DNA from: Lamellibrachia satsuma
Lineage: Eukaryota > Annelida > Polychaeta > Sabellida > Siboglinidae
DNA: 64,000 nt
Assembly (NCBI GenBank): GCA_033239005.1
Contig: BSQZ01000040.1
Span: 5,608,599-5,672,598 of the forward strand
Direction of reading: 5' to 3'
The notes below the pieces were generated by a model. That model searched no databases. It saw only the letters and a list, made by a program, of their open reading frames with translations, and was not told the DNA's origin. This document shows, piece by piece, positions 25,291-33,967 of this stretch. Made by a program: the position numbers and the translations under genes. Position 1 is the first letter of the stretch, and every line of letters starts with the position of its first letter.

Positions 25291-26019
25291 TTTCATATTA
25301 GAACATTACATCCTTTTTTCAACGTTCTACTTAAGAACTTCGCATGCAGGCGTATACATAACATGCGTTCGTTTGTTTATCTTTCGCCATGTCCCTAATT
25401 CTGCAACATTCCTCGTGATTGTTTTTATTTTCTGGTTTTCAAGTTCAATTGGTTCTTGGTTTGTTCTTTCCCACAGTGCTTCATTAAGAATTGTTTCGGG
25501 ATACTATTCCTTCTTAGTATGCTTAACCAGTTGTTTACCGAAACTGTGAATCTTGTATAGCATGGATGTTGTAATAGGCCTTACGACATGTTTCTGACTC
25601 ATATATCAAGCACCGTCTTCCGACCCGTACATCAATGACAATTATCTCTGAAGTTTACATAATTATTAGGAAATGCCTCTAATCAGCATTGGGATTCAGC
25701 ACGGACCATATTCTCAGGCGCTCTGATCTCCCAGTATCACTGCCTGGAGGACACTTGATAAATCGATTTTACGCTCACATTGCATTGACTAAGACAAGAT
25801 AAACAACGTCTGGAAGTATGACCAAGTCACTAGGAGCTGATGCGAATAAATGGCATTTAGCGCGTTCAGTATATGACTATTAGTTGAATGTGCTGCACTC
25901 GAGATATGTCATGGAAGGCTCCCATCAGACAGGGTTGATCTCTCAAATGACGTCTTGAAAAATGTGTTTTCATTCTTGCATATCTACGTCATGCAATATT
26001 GGTAAACGAATTGGTAAAC

Positions 26020-26021
<2 letters not shown>

Positions 26022-26082
<61 letters not shown>
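26022..26082. repeat. (TA)n microsatellite inside R1.3 copy B
   Basis: Same internal slot as the 97-bp TA tract of copy A. Confidence 0.95.
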
Positions 26083-26086
<4 letters not shown>

Positions 26087-26250
26087 CTCTTCCTAGTGCA
26101 GATGCCAATGCGTATTTCAAGTCAGAGCCACAACAAGAACCAAGAAGATTTTAGTTCATGAACTGTTTTATGGCGACGATAAATGCGACATGTAATTGCA
26201 GTTGTAAAACATAATGTCTTGTCATATAATTTAACGCGTCCAATTATATT

Positions 26251-26259
26251 GTGTGTGTG

Positions 26260-26311
<52 letters not shown>

Positions 26312-26330
26312 TGTGTGTGTGTGTGTGCGT
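26251..26330. repeat. (GT)n-(GCGT)n-(GT)n microsatellite inside R1.3 copy B
   Basis: Same slot as the (CA)81 tract of copy C and the short CA patch of copy A. Confidence 0.95.
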
Positions 26331-26508
26331 TTTGTGTTCGCGTGTTGAATTAAATAGACGGACGGCATACCAAGCACATCATGAAAGGCAGTTGTTGTAG
26401 TTCACAACTGGCAAACCATGGAACATGCATCTCCACATGTGACGTCAGGTGGCATGCCATGTATGTGCAACATTAGGTGATATCCGGCTAATTTAAAGAT
26501 GATAATAA

Positions 26509-28245
26509 ATGGTGTGCGAATGGTTCGACAGACAGGCACAGGAGGCTGAGGACGCAGCTGCCCGAAAAGACATGAGACAGGTCTACCGCGTTGCCAAGGA
26601 AATCACTGGAAGCTCAAAGGCAAGATCCGGGCCGATCAAGGTCAAAGATGGATATCTAATATCGAAAGGAGAGGACAAACTAGAGAGTTAGGCAGAACAC
26701 TTTTAAAAAGTTCTCAATGGACCTGCGCCTAACACACGGGCACAACCGACACTTCTCAGAACGTGTTCCCAATAGACACAGAGAAATTCACGGATGATGA
26801 AGTGAGGAAGGTCATTGCGACACTTTAGACAAACAAGTCACCTGGCATGGATGGAATCACAGCTAAAATGATAAAAGCAAGTGGTGAAACAATTGTACAG
26901 AGGATGTTCAGAATATGCAACCAGATATGGTTCTGGCATCGTTTCTGTGGACTGGAAAGACGGTGTTGTGGTATGTATCACCAAGAAAGGAAACTTAACT
27001 GAAAGTGACAACTGGAGAGGCGCAACACTGTTGTCAATACCAGGAAAAGTGTACTACCAGATGATACTGAACCGAATGCGAGATATGGTAGAAGGCGAAC
27101 TGCGTGAGGAACAAACAGGCTTTAGGCCTAAACGCTCTTGTGCTGAGCAAATATTCACACTCATATGCATTATAGAGACATATCAAGAGTATCAGTTACC
27201 CCTCGCAATTAGTTTCATATACTTCACCAAAGCATTCGACAGCGTCCACAGACCCTCCGTGTGGAAAATCGTAATCACATACGGAATTCCACGAAATATT
27301 GTATCAGCAATCGAGAAGATATATGAACAATCTATATGTTATGTAAAAGCAGAAGATGGCTACAGTAACTGGACCCATATGGTTACTGGAGTCATACAAG
27401 TTTGCATTCTCTCCCCCCCCCCTTATTCGACTTGACCTTCGACCATTAGTCATGCGGCTGGCCACCAAAGGCAACGTAGGGATTACTTGTATGTTAAGGA
27501 AGAGTGCTTATCAGACCAGGACTTTGCTGATGGCATTGCCGAAGTCTCAGACACCACCCAGGGTTTACAATGTCTCGTGGAATCAGATGGCAGATAAGTT
27601 GATAGTTTGTCACTTATATTCAATTAAAGAAGACTAAAAATATGCTGACAGGCGAACATCAACTATCCACAGATGTTCTGATCAATCACAACGAAGTGGA
27701 AACAGTTCAAAACTTCACCTACCTTGGCAGTTCCATCAACAACCAAGTAATAATCGATCATGACCTAAACTGCAGAGTGGGGACAGCTTCAGCAGCCTTC
27801 AACCAACTGAAAAAAAATTGGAACAACAAGAAATTTACCCTGATATAAAAACTCCGCTTCTATAATTCAAACCAACCCTTCTACCAACCCTACTATACAG
27901 ATGCGAATCATGGCAACTAAAAACAAGCATTCGACACTAAATTCCTACGCAAGATGCTGGGTATTCACTAGAGCGACCATGTGACCAATACAGATCCGCA
28001 ACCATTTGAAGAAGATGCATGAGCTGGCTCGGCCATGTCACGAGGGTCCCATCTACTAGATCTGCCCAACAAGCACTGTGTTGGACACCAGCTGGTCAGA
28101 GAAGGAGAGGAAGACCAATAATGAACTGGTCGCGACCTACAGTTGGTCAACATTTGAGCGAAGTCAGAATTCTAGCGAACAACAAATCTGGGTGGAATGT
28201 TTTGACTGTATCTTGCGTCTATAGAGGCGGGAGCCAATAAGTCTA
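26509..28245 (+). pseudogene. RTE-like LINE, RT domain, frameshifted and catalytically broken
   Basis: Order of recognisable blocks: MVCEWFDRQAQEAEDAAARK and VLNGPAPNTR (linker), VDWKDGVVVCITKKGNLTES and NWRGATLLSIPGKVYY (fingers), REEQTGFRPKRSCAEQIFTL, FIYFTKAFDSVHRPSVWK (palm A), a frameshift at the C-run near 27412 in the QGCILSP box, DFADGIAEVSDT (the FADD box read as FADG, second Asp lost), NFTYLGSSIN (thumb), and SWLGHVTRVP plus a GRP-rich tail. The endonuclease domain is absent: the coding part begins mid-linker right after R1.3. At least five frameshifts or stops. Confidence 0.88.
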
Positions 28246-28284
28246 AGGAAGTAATTGGAAAACGCCAGTGCGTGACGATTTCGT

Positions 28285-28673
28285 GACGATTTAAACTACC
28301 TCTTTTCGTTCAATATGGACAACGACATATATACATCGATAGCACGCGACGTGAATAACAATTGCATATCGCACTAAGCACGACACGTTGACGATAAAAC
28401 GACTGGAGTAGGCCGCCTCGAAGGAAAACGCGTAAAACCGTGGACGACTATGCGTGTTGCAGTGTGACCTATAACCAATCATTAAATATATTCGCTAGTC
28501 GTTCATTGACGCCGTACGGATATGAACAGCCATATGATAGGCGCAACTGCTGATTAGACGTCAGTGATGTTAGCGGCGATCCAGTCGAGTCTTCACTTCG
28601 CCGAGTTCGCGAGTACAGGCTGCTTCGTCTGTGCAGTAGCGTGCGTTCGACATAAATTATTGCTGCAAGTCGG
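28285..28673 (+). promoter_or_regulatory. GPCR copy 1: promoter-like block and non-coding first exon
   Basis: This block is conserved in reverse at 56766-57150 upstream of GPCR copy 2, far better than most intergenic sequence. Both copies keep CCAAT (28475), a TTAAATA word just after it, the CRE-like half site ACGTCA (28558), and GTCGAGTCTTCAC, a possible start region. A conserved splice donor GTAAGC follows 28673 (GTAAGT in copy 2). I infer transcription start between about 28560 and 28610. The acceptor for the next exon is the T-rich ...TTTTTTTAG at 29319. Confidence 0.6.
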
Positions 28674-29353
28674 GTAAGCTCAAATGTGATTTATCTTAAC
28701 TTCGGTGTATTTATTTACTGCGAGAGTATAGACAATACATTCACTGCATATAAAACTAGCGTCTAGCTTAACGCAAAAATGGAGTTATTTTGTTTGCGTG
28801 GATAAAGTAATTGCAAATTTTGTAAAAAATATTTACTTAACCTTTAAAAGTAGATACTGGATTACTTTATTTGTGTGCTACTGGTCCACGAAGCAAGCTA
28901 CATGAAACTAGCACTGTCGGCAGCTCAATATTTTAATTACATGCACAACATGCGTAACTGTGTGTCTTTAATAGTTATACCCGAGTAGTTTCTCATATAA
29001 CATTTCACCCTCAGTCAAATTCTTTAATACAAATTCGGAATCTGATTTCAATTGTTCAGTTTACCTGTATTATAGTATTATGTAGAGGGAACAAGGAAGA
29101 TAAAACCAGGACATTTGATGGTTTACTTCTGACCGAGCCTTCAACTAGTCCAACAAATAAAACATAATTGTGATGAAGATCCCTTGACTGATCCATGGAA
29201 ATTTCAAATTTACAATATTGTATGTGATTAAAAGAATTTGTAAATAGTCCTATACATTCGAAACGTTGTGCATGTAATACTACCAAGGGGATAAAATACC
29301 GGTATATATGTTTTTTTAGAAGAATCGAAGCAATTACTTCGCTGTGATTGATT

Positions 29354-29395
29354 ATGCACGTAACAAATCCACCAAATGGGCAACATGGATGGTGA
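29354..29395 (+). other. upstream ORF overlapping the GPCR copy 1 start
   Basis: An ATG at 29354 in the second exon opens a 13-codon frame that ends at TGA past the main start codon (29376), in another frame. Copy 2 lacks this ATG (CTATTCACC instead of TTATGCACG). If used, it would lower translation of copy 1 only. Confidence 0.6.
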
Positions 29396-31376
29396 TATAC
29401 ACTTCGTGGACACTGTGGCTAACGTCAGTAAATGGAACGACTCATGGGACGACACAGCTTCAGTTTTTCACCCTTTGGTCCCGTATGGCTTGATCGTGGT
29501 CCTGCGAATTATACTGTGCTGTTTCTTCTGCATCGGCGTCGCCGGCAACGTCCTTACGATCACCAGCATCGCAAGGACGCGATCCTTGCACAGTGTGCCC
29601 AACATCTACCTGTGTAATCTGGCAGCGAGCGATCTCACTCTCTGTACCATCGCCATGCCTTCCACGTTCGTTGGTTACACGGTTCATATTCCGGATGAAC
29701 TGTGCTCGGTTCTTGCCGAGATCATCTTCACCTGCCTCACCGTGTCACTTATGAGTATCACGATGGTCGCCGTCAATCGTTATGTGCTCGTCGTGAAACC
29801 ACGCCATTATTATGTGACGATTTACACGACGCGTAATGTCAAGATAAGTATTGCTACGATCTGGTTGTTGGGGATATTATATGGCACACCGCCACATTTC
29901 GGCTTCGGCGAATACGTGTACAATCACAAGATGGGTGGATGTTTCGCGAGACAGGACACAATTGACTCTTGGCTGTTTTTGAAGATATTCGGAGGAGGCT
30001 TGTCGCTCTTCCCTGCGATGCTTATTTCACTCTACTGCTACATCAGCATCGGCATCACTTTCAGGTTTGTTGCCCGCACTCCGAATAGTAAAATATATTA
30101 GAACATTATTTGTATTAATTAATGAATATTTGCTAAAAAGCATCACATTTTAAGAAGACGCAAATGTGGCCTTAGAGCAACAAAGTATACATCAATGGCT
30201 TTTATGAACTAACTGGAATAAATGTTTGCATCAGACTAGAAACATGCTGCTGCGTTTCCATGCTTATATGCATTTCATTATATTGATCACTTTTACTTTG
30301 AACAGTTAGAACAGTTCTGAACATTAGTAGGGTTGTCATCAATTTGTATCATATGTCAACGAACAATTCTGAACAATGAGCTGTTTCACCAAAAAACTTT
30401 TTTTTAAAGAAACTAGTCAGAACATTATATTGTTCAGTGCCTTTTGCAGACATAAACTAGGACCAACAAAATAATACCCCGCGCACATTAATTTGTTTTT
30501 ATCGGGCACTTTTATCGAAATGGTCCTGCGAGAAAGATTTTTATTTGCACATCTTTAGCGGATACTAATATGACCAGAATAATTGTCTAACTACTGGTCT
30601 AACGGAAGCGCAGTCCTAGTTAATACACATATGGGGTCAGTTGACCCGAAAAGGTGTGGTAACCATGAGTTATCCGTGTTACTATTTATAATCATGCTAA
30701 GTTAGGTTTTTCGCATATAGGTTTATTTCAACATTACAGTTAATATTACAGTTATGAAGAATGATCGGTGTAATTTTGCAACCTTTATCTGTAATAAATA
30801 AATGATAAATACTGCGCTATGTTATTTATTAGTGCAAATCAAGAGGTTACAGGGTCAACGGTGTCGTCTTAGTTTGTAATTTTAAGACGATCAGACGACG
30901 GAATTGCATATAATGTCATACGAATACGTAATTCATGTACGAGTATATGACATGAACTATTATTTTTCAGCCGTTCCCGCGCAAAGGTGGCCACCGCACC
31001 AACAGAGCAACCAATACGAACGGACCATCCATGTTCGCCCACAGTGCATCATCCAGAAACAGCAGCAGGAGACAGCTCTCAGGTCCCTTCAAGCACAGCG
31101 GAAAGCTCACAGAAGTCAGATACTGCAACAAGACAGCGATCCACAATGACGCTACTGAAGAAGTTGGCGGTGGTCTGGGGGCTGTTCATGTGCTGTTGGC
31201 TGCCCGTGTCGCTGACTCACAGCATCGACTACACCGGACGGATCGACCCACGGGTGCTACACGTCGCGTTCGCCCTCGCCCAGTGCAACTCGGCCGTTAA
31301 CGTTATCACTTACGGCGCTCTGAGTAAAGACATCCGAACCGCATACCGACACATGTTGAGTTGCAAACGTGTGTAG
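29376..31376 (+). CDS. rhodopsin-class orphan GPCR, copy 1 (two coding exons)
   Basis: Coding exons 29376-30064 and 30971-31376 are joined by a phase-2 GT-AG intron of 906 bp (CAG|GTTTGT ... TTTTTCAG|CC), giving 364 aa. Seven-helix marks: GN in TM1 (N58), NLAASD in TM2 (D86), disulfide cysteines C110 and C189, NRY at 134-136 instead of DRY, CWLP in TM6 (305-308), and NVITY at 340-344 instead of NPxxY. The extracellular N-terminus has sequons at N16 and N21. The third intracellular loop (about 230-290) is long and Ser/Thr-rich. NRY and the overall pattern suggest a Tre1/Moody/GPR84-like plasma-membrane receptor; ligand unknown. Both coding exons are undamaged. The start is the first in-frame ATG after the acceptor at 29319 and is conserved in copy 2 (MGNMDGD). 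Confidence 0.9.
30065..30970 (+). other. intron of GPCR copy 1
   Basis: Phase-2 intron, GT-AG, 906 bp, between TM5 and the third intracellular loop. Copy 2 has its intron at exactly the same codon, 627 bp long. A ~15-codon read-through past the donor (FVARTPNSKIY) would give a five-helix product if unspliced. Confidence 0.85.
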
Positions 31377-31399
31377 GCTTTGTTATTATTAAATCTAAC

Positions 31400-32105
31400 T
31401 CCACGCATGCGTGAACATGTATCCTATCACACCTGCCACAACTTTCAGTTATGTGCAGATTTTAGACATCTTTATTTTTATTTGGTCATCTAATGTTTAT
31501 CTTGAAACCTCAATTTAATTTCCGTACAATATTATGTTGTATTGAAAATTGAAACTAGGTAATGTTCGTTTTTATGGAACTAGTTCGTGTATCTCAAGTG
31601 CACAAACACTATGTGTAAGAAGTCGACAACAGCAATGGCGCCGCCATCTTTATCAATCAGTTTTGACACTCCGCCAGACGTCCATTTTAATCGATAATCT
31701 TGTTGTGGCAGTGGTGATAGATGATTGGCACCAATGTTTATGGAGGAGTGTGTCTTGCTATTAAATGTTACGTTATCTGGTTCCCACGCTGGGGTGAAAA
31801 GCACTCCCTAAGTAAAAAGAGTAGACAAGCGAAGAACGGATGAGCTGAGGGAGGAGACTGGTGTGAAGGAGAGTGTCAAGGGCAAGCTGGTGAGGAGTCG
31901 GTTAAAGGGGGCTGGACACATGGAGCGAACAGAAGGATAACGGTTGATGAAAAGATGCGCTCATAGTGGGACGGGAGGACCGCGTGAAGGCTGATGGTGG
32001 CAGGATTGTGAGGGGAGTGGGGAACGAGAACGAGTTAGAGCGGTTGGAAACAGGTGGCGGAGACGGCAGAGAAACCGGATCACCTGCGCCGACAGAAATA
32101 AATAA
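31400..32105 (+). repeat. 3' flank of GPCR copy 1, duplicated at 53640-54190; contains LINE tail
   Basis: Matches the reverse complement of 53640-54190 (for example CGCATGCGTGAACATGTATC, TAGATGATTGGCACCAATGTTT-like and CACGCTGGGGTG stretches). From about 31880 both copies translate to a LINE-type tail: RLKGAGHMERTEG here and RLKWAGHVERM in the partner, followed by a Trp/Arg-rich end. So the LINE fragment was already in place before the duplication. Confidence 0.75.
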
Positions 32106-32208
32106 ATTAGCTCAGTATGACCAAGAGTAGTTTAAGAGGATGTCACAGTAGCAAAACACTAATTTAACTTGTTTCAATTGTTACACGTTTGTTTTTATGT
32201 TGTATTTG

Positions 32209-32460
32209 TTTAACAAATAAGCACTCCTGACCTTGGGTGGTGAAGGAAGGTTTATGCCAGGAAATCAAAGCTTGAACCTAACGTGAGAGGTGCAGAATAA
32301 TGTGCACAGGTACCACCAGAGCAACATACCAAATGTATTTGGCTAGTCTTACAATTGTGTCTTAACATTGATTTTTTTACAAATAATGCACTCGTGACTT
32401 TATAGGGCTGGGACATTTTTTTGGCCAGGAAATCAATACGTGCACTCATGAGGAGATGCC
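32209..32460. repeat. diverged tandem duplication, ~165-bp period
   Basis: ACAAATAAGCACTC(C)TGAC ... CCAGGAAATCAA occurs at about 32212-32270 and again, changed, at 32378-32436. Confidence 0.55.
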
Positions 32461-32510
32461 AAATGACTCTGTGCGATCAAGAGTCATGCCAGTGGGTGTC
32501 ACAAAGACAA

Positions 32511-32730
32511 AACAAAACTATGAGATGTGGTTAAAGGGGTAGAATTAATGTGAGGCAGGTGTAGGGCTTTCATATAGGATCGGATTTTACTTTAAATATG
32601 TCCTATCGGGGTACAGATAAAAACAAAACTATGAGATGTGGTTAAAGGGGTAGAATTAATGTGAGGCAGGTGTAGGGCTTTCATATAGGATCGGATTTTA
32701 CTTTAAATATGTCCTATCGGGGTACAGATA
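32511..32730. repeat. perfect 111-bp tandem duplication
   Basis: Two adjacent units starting AACAAAACTATGAGATGTGG with no mismatch that I can see. The lack of divergence points to a recent event. Confidence 0.95.
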
Positions 32731-33609
32731 TTTTACGTACTGGACATTTTATAGTTCAGTAGATTATAAGCTTTACGATGATACCAACCGCGATGCAATA
32801 GTTCAAAAACACGTTGACCCTTTGATCCCAAAATTACAGTTTTCTCTTTAATGAGCGACAATTTTCAGTGGAAAAAAATGCGTTGTGATGTCATGCCTAA
32901 TAGTGTATACTAAGATTTCATGTTGTCACAATGACTGGACGGCGGAATTCATAAAAGGAAGTGATTTCAACGACTTGGCCTACTGACGGTATATAATAAT
33001 ACAATGATATAATCCACCGTGATTATGTTTGTACTTGTTATTCCTCCTAGACGCTTTGCCTCTCGGACATCAAACTTTCAGGAGTCCATCTACGACCCCA
33101 CGATCGGGTCGTTTAAGTTAATAATTTTATGTTATGCGAACAATCGATTTTTCCTTCGTGCAATGCTATGTCGATTGTTAAAAATTACGTCACTCAAGGC
33201 AAGGCATATAATATAATAATAGTATGCACAATACTTATATTGAGCTAAAATCATCGGGAGAACCAAGCTCGGCATCGCACCAAAAAAGGAGTTAAAGTAG
33301 TTCATAATCAAAAAGCAGTTCCAGTTGTAAACAGTTGGATTAGTACGCTGGGGTGCTATGGAGGACAAGCAAGTTTAAACAGGTGGATTTTTAGTTTACG
33401 ACGAAAGTTGTTATATTTCCTACAGACTTAACAATAACACGGAATTAGTTCCACAGGGTCGGCAACAACTCAAAAAGCTCTACTTCCGACATTGTTCTTG
33501 ACACTAGGAACAAAAAGTAGATTAGAATTAGATGATCGAAATTGTCAAGGATGTCTTGCAGGAGTGAGCAGTAGATGTAAATATGTTGGTTGTTTGTATG
33601 ATTGTACTT
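32731..33609. other. no gene seen
   Basis: No family signature on either strand; short frames only. Confidence 0.5.
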
Positions 33610-33617
33610 GATAGGTA

Positions 33618-33965
33618 ATGCTAGTTAGGAAATATAGGCAGTTGGTCAGAACACTAAAACAGACGCGGGTTGAGCAGGTAATACTGTCAGGGATTTTACC
33701 TGTGATGGGCAGGAGGGGTCATAAATATCGAAATTGTCGGGGGATGGCAATTAACATGTTAGTCCAGAGGCTGTGTAGGGAAGAGGAAGTTGGATTTGTG
33801 GATTTATGGGAAAGTTTTGTTGGGAGGGGTGATATGTACATGAAGGATGGGCTTCATTTAAGTGGAAAGGGGGCGGCAGTATTCGCGGACAAACTTTCAG
33901 CAGCAGTAGATAGCGACTTGGGTACAATGACAAATATTTTTGGAAGTAAACATTCTTTAAACTAG
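33618..33965 (+). CDS. CR1-like LINE copy 1, ORF1 C-terminal part (SGNH hydrolase-like), 5'-truncated
   Basis: The frame encodes QTRVEQVILSGILPVMGRR, VGFVDLWESFVGRGDMY and MKDGLHLSGKGAAVFADKL. DGLH is block V of the SGNH/GDSL esterase domain (catalytic Asp and His) found in ORF1 of CR1-group LINEs. Block I with the catalytic Ser should lie about 100 residues upstream and is missing, because similarity stops near 33610, so the element is 5'-truncated inside ORF1. The ATG at 33618 is therefore not the true start. It ends in TAG overlapping the open ORF2 frame. Confidence 0.75.
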   Translation: MLVRKYRQLVRTLKQTRVEQVILSGILPVMGRRGHKYRNCRGMAINMLVQRLCREEEVGFVDLWESFVGRGDMYMKDGLHLSGKGAAVFADKLSAAVDSDLGTMTNIFGSKHSLN

Positions 33966-33967
33966 AA

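Larger units (their letters stand above)
25285..26508 (+). mobile_element. R1.3 interspersed repeat, copy B
   Basis: Reverse-orientation copy of 10961-12320. It has (TA)n at 26022-26082 and (GT)n/(GCGT)n at 26251-26330, in the same two internal slots that hold microsatellites in the other copies. It ends ...TAATTTAAAGATGATAATAA immediately before the first codon of the RTE fragment. Confidence 0.85.

Noticed and set aside
29460..29687. Minus-strand 75-codon frame and plus-strand 61-codon frame within the GPCR first coding exon
   Set aside because: Shadows of the receptor frame without any domain.
30987..31376. Independent 129-codon gene starting at the codon read as Met at 30987
   Set aside because: It is the last exon of GPCR copy 1: acceptor at 30970 and TM6-TM7 sequence show that it is spliced to 29376-30064.
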